Positions 40,696 to 50,664 are shown, numbered from the stretch's first letter. The stretch is DNA of 51,456 nucleotides from CAZWDO01 sp964632485 [NCBI: uncultured bacterium] (GCA_964632485.1 CAZWDO010000001.1:39752-91207); one strand, 5' to 3'. Numbers and translations are program-made. Notes: generated by a model from the letters alone, not told the origin.

Positions 40696-43600
40696 ATGAA
40701 AAAGATACTCCTGGTATTTTTTTGGGCGGTAATATTAACGACATCCTATCCCGCTTGGGAAATACGTTTAACCGAAACCAGACATCATCGGCGAAGCGCT
40801 ATGAATATAAATAGCGAGGGCTTCGCAATTGTCGATTCTATCAATTGGGTAACGACGTCCCAAGTGATATTTCAAAGCGGAAATCACTATTTTACGGGCA
40901 AAGTAAACGATACCCTTGCTTTTTTACCTGATTCTGTTTATGGTATCTATATGGAACGCGATTTTATGGATTGGCAAAAGCCGATCCCGCGCGTATGGTC
41001 GATCCGCGAGCGTCGGGAATTACTACAGGAAGCCTTATGGCGGGAAACTATCTATTCCGGCGTCATGAACCTTGAATCAAAACAAAATCAAAAAGAACAA
41101 TCCCTCTTCAATATTGAAATTCCCATGAATCTGCCGGCCAATATTTTCGGCAGCGATAAAGTTTCCCTGCAATTGCGTGGTAATCGGCAAATCAGTTTTG
41201 AAGGACGCTCAGAAAACCGGACAGGAGTTGTAACCAGCGACTATTACAACCAGAATCAGAATTTTTCGATCAATATGGACCAGCGTTACGATTTCTCCAT
41301 TACAGGAAAAATCGGAACCAAGATCAATGTGGATATTCATCAAAACTCAGAGATATCTTCCAGTTTGCAAAACAACATTAAAATCAATTTCCGGGGAGAT
41401 GAAAACGATTTGATCCAGGAGATTGACGGAGGCAATACCAGTTTATCATTGCCCAGCACACAGTTCGTTGGATTTTCAGCCGGTTCCCAAGGGCTTTTCG
41501 GGATACGGACCAAGATGCAGTTGGGCGATTTACAGCTCATTACCATTGCCGCCCAGGAGAAAAGCGATAACGAAAAGCAAAGCTTTGACGTGGGGGGCCC
41601 TTCAGGCGCCGCGCAAGCGAATACCGTCAATGTGGAAGATTATATCTCGCGAACTTATTTTTTTATTGATACGCTCTATTTTTTAAATTTTCCCTACCCT
41701 CCCACTGAAAATGATCAGGTCGATCCCAACAGCCTCACTCTCTATGTGGATGATTATAATAATATGAATAACCAAACGGCCGTACGTTGCTCTGCCTACT
41801 ATGACTATAGCAACGGCAAGTCCGATGATCGGGAAAAGCATGAAGGCTATTTTACGATCATCGATAAATCAGATTATCAATTTGACCCCAACACCGGGGT
41901 AATTTCACTGAAAAATGGCCTTGACCGCAGCCATGTGCTGGGGGTCACCTATGCTACCAAAGGCGGTAGAAAAATTGGCGACTATGATCGCGAATTTATT
42001 ATTGACTCCAGCTATGCCTACAAACTCAAGCTGATCGCGCCGACACAATCAAAAATGGTTTATGATTCCGTACTATTTACCACCTGGGACTACGAACTAC
42101 GCAACACATATCGCATTGGCCAGGGACGGTTGGAGAACATTCGCATCAAAGACTCCAAAAAAAATGTGAATGATCTTCCCGATAAGCAGGATGGAGTGGA
42201 ACCCTTTGTTTATATTACCGGTATTGCGGCCAGCGCGTCTGACAAAACAAAATACACCCAGGACGAGGGTTACTGGCTGATCAATTTGACAGTGGGGCTC
42301 CTGCGATTTCCAGACATCTACCCGTTTGCGCCCGAACTCAACCGCAAGGTGATCGGAATGCGCGCAAAAATCAATACCGTATTCAACCTGGAACGAGGCG
42401 ACCTCATCCTCGATACGGCGTACCAATATCCGGACCTCTATACCAATTTTCCGATTACCCAGGACATCCGCGAGACTATCATATTAAAAATCGAATATGA
42501 GGGAACCGCAACGCGGCAACGAGTCGTCAATTTGGGAAAAACCAATATTGCCAGCGCAACCATCACCTTGGGCAACGAACGTCTCGAAGAAGGAAAAGAT
42601 TATCAACTCATCGGAGAAATCGGCCAGATTACGTTTATCAATGATAAAGTTTTAAACCGCGTTAATGAGAAATTGACAATTGAGTATGAATTTGAACCGT
42701 TTTTCAAGACCGGTCAGACCACCTTATTCGGAACGCGGGCCGAATATGGTATCGGTGAGAATTTAAAATTCGGCGGCACGGTCGTCTATCGCAGCGAACG
42801 CGTGATTGATAAAAAACCGCGTCTGGGCTCCGAACCCGCTCGAAATGCTGTTTTTGATCTGGATGTAGCCTACCGCTATCAACCGGAATTTTTAACAAAA
42901 GCCGTTAATTTGCTCCCCTTCTTCTATTCCGATGCGCCATCTTCATTTACAGTTCAGGCAGAAATCGGCCACAGCATGCCGGATCATAACGTCAGCAAAT
43001 ACAAAGCCGCTTATATCGACGATTTCGAAAGCAGCCGACAGGCCGACGGATTGGGGACTTTTCGCTACAATTGGCAAAAATCCTCCTACCCTCTGGAGAC
43101 AACAGGCATCAAACGCGGCAAGTTGATTTGGTTCACTTACCCCACACCGACATCTTCACGATCAGTATGGCCCAATAAAGACGTCCGGCAACAGGACGAT
43201 CCAATCTATCCACTTGAGCTCATTTTGATCCCCGATTCCACCGATATCCTGCCATCCCAGACCTGGGGAGGCATTATGCGCCCTATTTGGAATCCCGACC
43301 ACTCCCGCAGCAAATATATTGAAGTATGGCTTAAAGGCGACGAGGGGGTTGACCTGTATATCGATCTGGGGATTATCTCAGAAGATGTGGACAATGACGG
43401 CGGTTTTTTACGTACCGAAGACAAAGACCTCAATGGCGTCCTCACGACTGAAGCCGAAGATACCGGCTTGTGGAGCGATTCCACCGACCTCTGGTTCGAT
43501 CCCTATGATAATTGGAGTCAATGGGAATCAGACCGCAATTATAACAATACCGATCAACTCAAGTATATTAATGGAACTAAAAACAATAAAAACGATCAAA

Positions 43601-46600
43601 ACTCCGGACAATCACCCGATACAGAGGATATGAACCGCAACAGTGTTTTAGATACTGAAAACAAATATTTCCAATATCATTTCCGGATTACACGACCCGA
43701 TCCTCTCAATCCTGGCTATTATATTCCCGGCACACAAAGCGATTCTTCGTCCAACCCCTGGCGGCTCTACCGCATCCCCATTGAGGATTATACACGTAAA
43801 GTCGGCAATGCCTCGCTGGCAAAAATCGAAGCAGTCCGGCTCTGGGTCAGCGGCGCCGATCAAATGAAACATGTGCGTATCGCTAAAATTGAAATTGTCG
43901 AAAACCGCTGGATCGATAATAAAATTCAAAAATCGAACCTCAAAGTTTTACCTGATTCCGCTTACCTGCCGATTGTCGATACTACCCATGAAAAATTCAG
44001 GGTTTCGGTTGTCAGTGTTTATGAGAATGCGGATTATGTTATCCCTCCCGGTATCGAACAGATTCGCGACAATCAGTATGACTATTTGCAGAATGAACAA
44101 TCATTGGCATTGATTCTGGAAAATCTGGAATACGGCCATGAGACATCGGTTCGCCAGATCGCCACTCAGCCCTATAATTTTACAATGTACCAAAATCTCG
44201 AGATTTTTATCCACGGCCCCCTGTTTTCACCGGACAGTATGTTCTTTTTTATCCGACTGGGCTCGGATGAAAACAATTATTATCAGTACCACAAACTGAT
44301 CGCCAACGATTGGGAAAAAGTCATCATTCCATTGCAGGAACTAATGTTTTTTAAGAAGGATTCACTCCTTTTCCTGGAACAATTGATCGAACGCAGCAAA
44401 GCCGACAGTTCATTTATCCTTTCCCCAACCGACAGCATGCGCTATGCCCACCCCGAATTCTACTTAGACCGTTTCTACATAAAAGGGAAACCGACCCTCA
44501 ACAATGTGCGACGAATCGATATCGGTGTTGTGAACGCTAACCCCAGCAAACAAGCGATCGGACGCGGGGAGGAAGCGCAAGTCTGGTTCAATGAAATGCG
44601 CCTGACCAATCCCTATAACCAAAGCGGTACCGCCAAGCGGATAACGGTGCAGACCAGTTTATCGAACCTGGGTTCTGTAAGTTACAACCTGAGCGAACAG
44701 GACGCTTTTTTCCATGATTTGAGGAATGATTTTGGCAGCAACAGGTTTACAGTTCAAAATTCTTATTCTGCTCAACTGGATTTCGGACGATTTTTCCCCC
44801 AGAAAGCGCAAATCGCGATTCCTGTAAATTTTACACAATCCAACAGTTCTGACATCCCGCGGATTATCCCCGGTTCCGATATAATCCTCAGCGATAACAA
44901 AAACGAAATAGAAAATGATCCGGACATGGAAATATATAAGGGAACGACCTCGAACTCAACCTTCAGCGTCAGTTACAACAAAGGAGCATCCTCCACTAAC
45001 CCACTGATCGGCTTACTCTTTGAACGCATCAAACTTAGCTATTCCAAAGGAGAAAGCGACCGTGTCGATTATACAACGGTCATCAATCGCAGTTCCAATA
45101 GTACCGCGAGGTTTTCATTAGATTTGAAACCCAAGAAAACCCCCACTTGGGCTATATTCAAATGGACCAAACCGATACCCATTGTTAACAGCATGATGCA
45201 GAATGCCCAGTTCACCATACTACCCAATCAATTTGATCTATCCTTGGACTATTCGGAAACAGACAGCGAGGTGCAACGCCGCTTTGAACAGGAAGCCACT
45301 TCGCGCATTTCCCGTTTTTTAGATGGCCGGTTCAATTTTGGACTTTCGTTATTTAACTCACTGCCATTCCGGTATTCTTTGACCCTCAAACGGGATATGA
45401 AGTTTCAACCGTTATCATGGCCGGGAATTCAGCAGGGGAAACTCGGATATGAACTCAACCGGGCTCACCAGTATTCACTCAATATGCAGCCCAAAATTTT
45501 TTCCTGGTTAAGTCCCAGCGCTAATTACAATTATAACTATACCCAAAACCGGATTGAAAAGAATGTAACCACTCAAACAACAACCGATCAAACTAACGAA
45601 GCCATCAATCTGAACCTCAGCCGCAACTATCGTTTCAGTTTAAACTACAATCTGTTATTGATGATGGATACGGGCGCTCGCAAACTGAAAATGGAAGCCG
45701 CTCCAGTATGGAAATTTTTCCGGTCCCTGATCTTCAACCGTCTTGGAGCGATCACCTATTCCGTTGACCGCACATTAAGTTACACCTTTGCCCAGTCGTA
45801 TGTAGAACCTGGCTTGAAATACCAACTCGGTTTTGGCCAGGATATACGCCCTGACCTTTTTCTCTACACCGATTCGGCAGCCATTGCTCAATATACAACC
45901 CGCGACGCCCAAAGTCAGGCCGATGGGTGGAGTTTGAGTACATCCCTAAATCTGACCAGTTTCATGCGGGGAAATATCAGCTATAAAAATTCGGTTGCTT
46001 CCAGCATATCCGGGTCCAGAAACAATGGCGAACGCACGTCCAACACACTGGGTTGGGGCGGAAATCTATCCAATTTCGCCCAAAAAATACCCATTCTTAA
46101 AACCTATGTTCCCAACCTGGCCATTAATCATGCCGGTTCTTATACCGAACAAATTCAAGAAAATCAAAATAGCAATACCCTCGCCTTCAGCCCCTTAGCC
46201 AGCTTTTCAACCAATATTAAAAAGATTGCTTTGTCCTACACTTATAATAATTCACTGACTACCACCGACAATAAAAACGGCAGTATAACAAAAAATGAAA
46301 ATAACGGACATTCCTTAACCCTGAATTATTCATTTTCAGCAGAAAAAGGAATTGGTTTGAATTTCCTCTTTTTTAAAAATAAAACTCTAAAATTTAGTAA
46401 CAACATGAATTTAAGTGTGACAATTAGCCAAAATCATGTAAAAAACTACACAGAGGGACAATCCGCGCTGGCTACCGCCAACTCGGATAAAACGGATGTA
46501 TCTATCAAACCCCAAATCAGTTATAATTTCAGTTCCCGTATCAATGGCGGATTGACCGGAGAATATACGCGCAGTCAGGACAATCAACGAAAACAGGGCA

Positions 46601-46644
46601 TGATAATTAAAGCCCTAAAGTTATGGGCTGAATTGCGCTTTTAA
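40696..46644 (+). CDS. sprA: SprA, outer-membrane translocon of type IX secretion
   Basis: A 1982-residue protein with a signal peptide (about 1-20) and long beta-strand-rich regions throughout. The segment near residues 230-295 (GDENDLIQEIDGGNTSLSLP, FGIRTKMQLGDLQLITIAAQ) matches the SprA signature: DE-x-IIQxIExGNVSLPLP and the following LFGIK. An acidic, Asp/Asn-rich stretch lies at about 890-990, and later strands repeat aromatic Y/F patterns of an outer-membrane barrel. SprA of Flavobacterium is about 2400 residues, so this is shorter but collinear in type. It would form the channel for proteins with sorting domains, like the one at 50819. Confidence 0.9.
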   Translation: MKKILLVFFWAVILTTSYPAWEIRLTETRHHRRSAMNINSEGFAIVDSINWVTTSQVIFQSGNHYFTGKVNDTLAFLPDSVYGIYMERDFMDWQKPIPRVWSIRERRELLQEALWRETIYSGVMNLESKQNQKEQSLFNIEIPMNLPANIFGSDKVSLQLRGNRQISFEGRSENRTGVVTSDYYNQNQNFSINMDQRYDFSITGKIGTKINVDIHQNSEISSSLQNNIKINFRGDENDLIQEIDGGNTSLSLPSTQFVGFSAGSQGLFGIRTKMQLGDLQLITIAAQEKSDNEKQSFDVGGPSGAAQANTVNVEDYISRTYFFIDTLYFLNFPYPPTENDQVDPNSLTLYVDDYNNMNNQTAVRCSAYYDYSNGKSDDREKHEGYFTIIDKSDYQFDPNTGVISLKNGLDRSHVLGVTYATKGGRKIGDYDREFIIDSSYAYKLKLIAPTQSKMVYDSVLFTTWDYELRNTYRIGQGRLENIRIKDSKKNVNDLPDKQDGVEPFVYITGIAASASDKTKYTQDEGYWLINLTVGLLRFPDIYPFAPELNRKVIGMRAKINTVFNLERGDLILDTAYQYPDLYTNFPITQDIRETIILKIEYEGTATRQRVVNLGKTNIASATITLGNERLEEGKDYQLIGEIGQITFINDKVLNRVNEKLTIEYEFEPFFKTGQTTLFGTRAEYGIGENLKFGGTVVYRSERVIDKKPRLGSEPARNAVFDLDVAYRYQPEFLTKAVNLLPFFYSDAPSSFTVQAEIGHSMPDHNVSKYKAAYIDDFESSRQADGLGTFRYNWQKSSYPLETTGIKRGKLIWFTYPTPTSSRSVWPNKDVRQQDDPIYPLELILIPDSTDILPSQTWGGIMRPIWNPDHSRSKYIEVWLKGDEGVDLYIDLGIISEDVDNDGGFLRTEDKDLNGVLTTEAEDTGLWSDSTDLWFDPYDNWSQWESDRNYNNTDQLKYINGTKNNKNDQNSGQSPDTEDMNRNSVLDTENKYFQYHFRITRPDPLNPGYYIPGTQSDSSSNPWRLYRIPIEDYTRKVGNASLAKIEAVRLWVSGADQMKHVRIAKIEIVENRWIDNKIQKSNLKVLPDSAYLPIVDTTHEKFRVSVVSVYENADYVIPPGIEQIRDNQYDYLQNEQSLALILENLEYGHETSVRQIATQPYNFTMYQNLEIFIHGPLFSPDSMFFFIRLGSDENNYYQYHKLIANDWEKVIIPLQELMFFKKDSLLFLEQLIERSKADSSFILSPTDSMRYAHPEFYLDRFYIKGKPTLNNVRRIDIGVVNANPSKQAIGRGEEAQVWFNEMRLTNPYNQSGTAKRITVQTSLSNLGSVSYNLSEQDAFFHDLRNDFGSNRFTVQNSYSAQLDFGRFFPQKAQIAIPVNFTQSNSSDIPRIIPGSDIILSDNKNEIENDPDMEIYKGTTSNSTFSVSYNKGASSTNPLIGLLFERIKLSYSKGESDRVDYTTVINRSSNSTARFSLDLKPKKTPTWAIFKWTKPIPIVNSMMQNAQFTILPNQFDLSLDYSETDSEVQRRFEQEATSRISRFLDGRFNFGLSLFNSLPFRYSLTLKRDMKFQPLSWPGIQQGKLGYELNRAHQYSLNMQPKIFSWLSPSANYNYNYTQNRIEKNVTTQTTTDQTNEAINLNLSRNYRFSLNYNLLLMMDTGARKLKMEAAPVWKFFRSLIFNRLGAITYSVDRTLSYTFAQSYVEPGLKYQLGFGQDIRPDLFLYTDSAAIAQYTTRDAQSQADGWSLSTSLNLTSFMRGNISYKNSVASSISGSRNNGERTSNTLGWGGNLSNFAQKIPILKTYVPNLAINHAGSYTEQIQENQNSNTLAFSPLASFSTNIKKIALSYTYNNSLTTTDNKNGSITKNENNGHSLTLNYSFSAEKGIGLNFLFFKNKTLKFSNNMNLSVTISQNHVKNYTEGQSALATANSDKTDVSIKPQISYNFSSRINGGLTGEYTRSQDNQRKQGMIIKALKLWAELRF

Positions 46645-46715
46645 ATAAGAAGCAGGGGCATGAATCTTGACCTCGGCAAAGAGGCGGCTCAATGGGAATT
46701 CTCAAAAAAAAGCGC

Positions 46716-46744
46716 TTGACATTTACTGGAGACCCGTTTATATT
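46716..46744 (+). promoter_or_regulatory. asnA promoter
   Basis: TTGACA (46716-46721) and TATATT (46739-46744) are exactly 17 bases apart. Transcription should start near 46751, 28 bases before the asnA ATG. Confidence 0.8.
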
Positions 46745-46778
46745 GAAAACCAGTTAAACTTAAACAATGGAGTCCATA

Positions 46779-47816
46779 ATGTCATCACCGCTTTATATTC
46801 CCGAAAATTATCAACCATTATTATCGCTTAAACAAACTGAAATCGCCATCAAGCGACTCAAGGATTTCTTTCAGAACAACCTATCGGCGGAATTACGCCT
46901 GACCCGTGTTACCGCTCCCCTTTTCGTTAAAAAAGGCACCGGAATCAACGATGATCTGAATGGAATTGAACGCCCGGTATCGTTTCCCATCAAAGGCATG
47001 AATGAGACCCAGGCAGAAATCGTTCAGTCCTTAGCCAAGTGGAAACGGCTGATGCTGGCTGAATACCAGGTTGAAACCGGGTACGGAATCTATACGGACA
47101 TGAACGCCATTCGCCCCGATGAAATTCTCGATAATATTCATTCACTCTATGTAGACCAGTGGGACTGGGAAATGGTTATAACCCGGGAACAACGAAATCT
47201 TGATCTCTTAAAATCGATCGTACGCAAAATCTACACCGTGTTAAAACAGACTGAATTTTTTATTTTTGAAAACTATGATATCAAACCCGAATTACCCGAA
47301 TCCATCTATTTTATCCATAGTGAGGAACTTCAGGCTCGATATCCGCAACTCACTCCCCGGGAAAGAGAGCAGGAGATTGTCAGGCAATATGGAGCGGTCT
47401 TTGTCATTGGTATTGGCGGAGTATTGGCAGACAACCAGGTTCATGACGGCCGCGCTCCCGATTACGATGATTGGACTACCCCAACGATAAACGGGTACCA
47501 CGGATTAAACGGCGATATTATCATCTGGAATCCGGTGTTACAATCAGCGTATGAAATTTCTTCCATGGGGATTCGAGTGGATGAAAACGCCATGAATACC
47601 CAATTAAAAATATGCGGCGCGCAAGACCGGCAAAATCTTTATTTTCACAATCGTCTTCTTAAGGGTGAATTGCCTTACTCCATCGGTGGTGGAATCGGCC
47701 AGTCGCGATTATGTATGTATTACCTGCGAAAAGCCCATATTGGTGAAATTCAGTCCAGCCTCTGGCCCGAGGATATGATCGAAACTTGTCACGCCAACCG
47801 GATTTTCTTGTTATAG
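46779..47816 (+). CDS. asnA: Aspartate-ammonia ligase (asparagine synthetase A)
   Basis: A 345-residue enzyme making asparagine from aspartate, ammonia and ATP. ATG at 46779 is preferred over one at 46767 because GGAG is 6 bases before it. The fold is that of a class II aminoacyl-tRNA synthetase core: RLTRVTAPLFVKKGTGINDD, ERPVSFPIKG, KRLMLAEYQVETGYGIYTDMNAI, SMGIRVDENAM and the closing motif IGGGIGQSRLCMYYL. Close to E. coli AsnA (330 residues) with a short N-terminal extension. Own promoter, single gene. Confidence 0.95.
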   Translation: MSSPLYIPENYQPLLSLKQTEIAIKRLKDFFQNNLSAELRLTRVTAPLFVKKGTGINDDLNGIERPVSFPIKGMNETQAEIVQSLAKWKRLMLAEYQVETGYGIYTDMNAIRPDEILDNIHSLYVDQWDWEMVITREQRNLDLLKSIVRKIYTVLKQTEFFIFENYDIKPELPESIYFIHSEELQARYPQLTPREREQEIVRQYGAVFVIGIGGVLADNQVHDGRAPDYDDWTTPTINGYHGLNGDIIIWNPVLQSAYEISSMGIRVDENAMNTQLKICGAQDRQNLYFHNRLLKGELPYSIGGGIGQSRLCMYYLRKAHIGEIQSSLWPEDMIETCHANRIFLL

Positions 47817-47827
47817 AAACTCTCTTA

Positions 47828-47868
47828 TTCGACAAAATTGTCGTTCAATAGTCGTCATTTTTGTCGAA
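47828..47868 (+). terminator. Weak hairpin after asnA
   Basis: TTCGACAAAA (47828-47837) and TTTTGTCGAA (47859-47868) are perfect inverse copies with a 21-base loop, followed by TTTTAT. The long loop makes it a weak terminator, but it lies 12 bases after the asnA stop. Confidence 0.45.
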
Positions 47869-47973
47869 TTTTATATAGTCAAATTTTTAAGTAGTTGCTG
47901 ATTAATAGCTTGAAATTAATGGCTTAATAAATGCAAACTATTAATTGTAACCACTAACTCAAAGGAGTCACTT

Positions 47974-48366
47974 ATGAAAATGAGACAACAATGGCTGATG
48001 TTACTTTCCATTATCATCGGAATCACTGCTTTCCAATCCGCCTGGGCGTGTGATATTTCAATCAAGTTCGACGATGCCAAGAAAAATGAATTTAACAGAG
48101 GGGATACGGTACTAATAACCGTAAAGGTTAATCTCCCTCATCGCAATTGTCCCAACAGTATTGAGCAGACAGAGTTTGCCTATGATGGCATCAAGGTGCT
48201 CGGTTCGACCGGTTGGAAAGATATGAAACAACAGACCTGGCAAAAACGTTTTAAAGTAATAGTACTGGATACCTTGGTTGAAAAGGTATATTTTAAAGCT
48301 TACCGGTTATGCAGCGCGGGTGGGGATGAAGAAATACTACCCATTCCGGTTAAAGCGAAGGATTAA
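47974..48366 (+). CDS. Small exported beta-sandwich-like protein with three cysteines
   Basis: A 130-residue protein with a clear signal peptide (about 1-25, ending SAWA-C). AAAGGAG is 6 bases upstream. The mature part starts with Cys26 and has Cys in LPHRNCPN and YRLCSAGG. Alternating hydrophobic strands (DTVLITVKV, GIKVLGSTGWKDM, QKRFKVIVLDT, EKVYFKAYRL) suggest an Ig-like or cupredoxin-like sandwich, possibly with a metal near H-x2-C. Cys26 is a possible lipid site, but the position before it does not give a proper lipobox. No family recognised. First gene of the polyferredoxin cassette, 3 bases before the next. Confidence 0.7.
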   Translation: MKMRQQWLMLLSIIIGITAFQSAWACDISIKFDDAKKNEFNRGDTVLITVKVNLPHRNCPNSIEQTEFAYDGIKVLGSTGWKDMKQQTWQKRFKVIVLDTLVEKVYFKAYRLCSAGGDEEILPIPVKAKD

Positions 48367-48369
48367 ACA

Positions 48370-49647
48370 ATGAATTCAAAGCGCGCTATCTTATACAAGC
48401 TAATTGGCGGGTTGATCCTGCTAACAGGATTATTTCCAGAATATTCGTTAGCCAAAGAGGATTGCCGCTCTCAGATTGGCGCAAGTTTGAATCCCCTGGG
48501 AAAAGAAACCCCCTTTTACTGGGGGTTTGAGATAATCGGCGGATATGGATTGCGCACAAATGCCCAACTGGCTAATATCAATTTATATCAGGCGCTATCT
48601 TTCAATCATGACAACTACAAATTATATGTTGAGACTGGCTACAAATGGCGCGATAAAAACTTTGAGAATCATGAACAGCGTTCTATCCGACATGCGCATT
48701 TTGGGGCGCGGGCGCTTTACGCTTCATTTTATTTTGAACATTTAGAAATGACTACAGGTCTATTTGAAGCGTCCTTGAAAAATTCTTTTATTTTGGACGA
48801 ACGGGTTGTGGGAATCGACATCAAGAGCGATCTGGCGCGTTGGCAGTGGCAACTCTCAGCCGGCAGCATTCTCAAGGATTTTGCCCGCCATGGAGCGTTT
48901 TGTAGTGTATCACACCTGTTAAAGACCACAATTGATGATCCCAGTCCCCTTTTAGGCAACAAACTGGGGGATATGACTTTTGCCGCTTTTTCCTGGCAAT
49001 TAATTCCCCGGCAGGCGCTTCCGTCTGAAAAGGAGGATGAATTTGAAGACTTTAATGAGCCAGTGGAAGAAAGCGCGCCCGTATTAGTGCCTTCAAAACT
49101 AAAAATTGAAGGCCTCGCATTGCATGCTTATTCTGAATTCGGAAGATGGATTAAATCCCCATCATATTTCAATGGGATTACTTTATCTATTGGAACACCT
49201 CTAATTGAAAAGCTGACAGCCGAATCCTGGATTCAAATTCAATCTGACCAATGGAACTCCATCCATAAAATCGCCGCCGAAAAATCCCTGGGATGGCAGC
49301 AATCAGCCATCAGTTGCGCGTATTATACATACTGGGGGGATCATTATGGCCATTTTACTCCTCCCTCTTTCAGCAATCTGTTTCTGGGAGAAATGGCGCA
49401 ATTGGATGTGATTCATCTGCCCCTCTTAACGTTCAATCTGTTTATTCCCGTGCAACCCTGGAAAACCAATATTCAATTCGAGCATATCATTCAATTGGAA
49501 CATGCCCATACCCGTGAGACTGATTTGATGATCAGCCATCGATTCTTTGGAAAAATGATGACTTATTTCTGGGTCGGCCGTCTTTCGTCTCAAACGATTG
49601 ACGAAACATATTGGCTGACCCGCTTAGAATTACACTGGACACTGTAG
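48370..49647 (+). CDS. Probable outer-membrane beta-barrel protein
   Basis: A 425-residue protein with a signal peptide (about 1-28, LGGLILLTGLF-like core, ending SLA). The mature part has many amphipathic strands with aromatic girdle residues (YWGFEIIGGYGLRTNAQ, YKLYVETGYKWRD, ARALYASFYFEHLEM) and ends with TRLELHWTL. The strand pattern and length suit a 12-16 strand barrel, roughly. Near the middle (about 218-240) is a very acidic loop (EKEDEFEDFNEPVEE). No TonB box or cytochrome motif. I do not recognise the family. It lies 15 bases before the polyferredoxin gene and is co-transcribed with it. Confidence 0.65.
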   Translation: MNSKRAILYKLIGGLILLTGLFPEYSLAKEDCRSQIGASLNPLGKETPFYWGFEIIGGYGLRTNAQLANINLYQALSFNHDNYKLYVETGYKWRDKNFENHEQRSIRHAHFGARALYASFYFEHLEMTTGLFEASLKNSFILDERVVGIDIKSDLARWQWQLSAGSILKDFARHGAFCSVSHLLKTTIDDPSPLLGNKLGDMTFAAFSWQLIPRQALPSEKEDEFEDFNEPVEESAPVLVPSKLKIEGLALHAYSEFGRWIKSPSYFNGITLSIGTPLIEKLTAESWIQIQSDQWNSIHKIAAEKSLGWQQSAISCAYYTYWGDHYGHFTPPSFSNLFLGEMAQLDVIHLPLLTFNLFIPVQPWKTNIQFEHIIQLEHAHTRETDLMISHRFFGKMMTYFWVGRLSSQTIDETYWLTRLELHWTL

Positions 49648-49662
49648 GGAAAAAGGCTAAAT

Positions 49663-50664
49663 ATGAATAGACGTAACTTCATTCAAATGGCCGGAAAATC
49701 TTTAGGATCCATCACACTGGTTGGCGGTTGGGTGGGATTCAGTTGTTCCGGTTCGCTATATGAATCGTACCGTATTGATGCCGGGAAATGTATCGGCTGC
49801 GGAATTTGCTCTGATGAATGTCGGTATCAGGCAATTAGCTTACCTATTAAAAGCGAGTATCGGATTGATGTGGAAAACTGTAGGGAATGCGGCGTATGTG
49901 TCGATCATTGTCCGGAAGGCGCTATCCATGTCGCTGCCATTGAATATGCTATAAACAATGATCAGTGCACTGATTGCGGCGATTGCCAAAAAGTCTGCGA
50001 TCCGGACGCAATCATAATTTCATGGGCAGACTACGGTATTTTAGACGATAAATGTGTTGGCTGCGGGGATTGTATTGGAATCTGTGAAACCAACGCCATA
50101 AATTATATCCGGGAATACTATACCGTTAATACACAACTCTGCGGCCAGGGTTGCGGCCACGGATGCGTCAGCGTCTGCCCGGAACAAGCTATCAAATCCT
50201 CCGGCAGAAATACCGTCATTGATCTGGCGAAATGCACACGATGCGGGTTATGTCTTAGCGCCTGCCCACGCGATGCCATTCTGCCGGCGCTGGTTGCTTT
50301 GCAAACTGATTTATGCACACAATGCGGCAAGTGTTTCCCAATTTGCAGCTATGATGCCATTGATAAAAAATATCAAAATTCCGATCTAAGAACTTCCATT
50401 GACAAGAGTAAATGTAATCGGTGCGGAAACTGCCTTCCCATCTGCCCATCCCAGGCAATCATCAAAATCGATCCGGTTGTTTATTTTTCTCCCTATATCG
50501 AACCAGCCATTTGTACCCATTGCGGCAAGTGCTTTAAAGGGGAGGTTTGCATCTATGAAGGAGCGCTGATCAGAACTCTGTACCAGGCGCAAATTCTCCA
50601 TAAGGAATGTGTTAAATGCGGTGATTGCATTGATCTTTGCCCTGAAAAAGCGATCGATTCGTAA
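49663..50664 (+). CDS. Tat-exported polyferredoxin with ten [4Fe-4S] motifs
   Basis: A 333-residue protein. The N-terminus MNRRNFIQMAGKSLGSI is a twin-arginine signal, followed by a hydrophobic stretch to GFSC, where Cys28 may be lipid-modified. Then ten cysteine motifs follow at about 29-residue spacing: Cys43-53, 73-83, 102-112, 131-141, 160-172, 191-201, 218-228, 251-261, 284-296 and 316-326. Eight have the usual C-x2-C-x2-C-x3-C form. Motif five is C-x3-C-x3-C-x3-C (CGQGCGHGCVSVC) and motif nine has C-x2-C-x2-C-x5-C. As five double-cluster ferredoxin modules it could form an electron wire. No enzymatic domain is present. Neighbours are exported too. Confidence 0.9.
   Translation: MNRRNFIQMAGKSLGSITLVGGWVGFSCSGSLYESYRIDAGKCIGCGICSDECRYQAISLPIKSEYRIDVENCRECGVCVDHCPEGAIHVAAIEYAINNDQCTDCGDCQKVCDPDAIIISWADYGILDDKCVGCGDCIGICETNAINYIREYYTVNTQLCGQGCGHGCVSVCPEQAIKSSGRNTVIDLAKCTRCGLCLSACPRDAILPALVALQTDLCTQCGKCFPICSYDAIDKKYQNSDLRTSIDKSKCNRCGNCLPICPSQAIIKIDPVVYFSPYIEPAICTHCGKCFKGEVCIYEGALIRTLYQAQILHKECVKCGDCIDLCPEKAIDS

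Noticed and set aside
46645-46778. Riboswitch or T-box before asnA
   Set aside because: The promoter gives a leader of only about 28 bases, too short for either.
49780-50650. The repeated cysteine-coding blocks as a CRISPR or DNA tandem repeat
   Set aside because: The repetition is at protein level (cluster motifs about every 29 residues); the DNA copies differ widely and the frame is open throughout.
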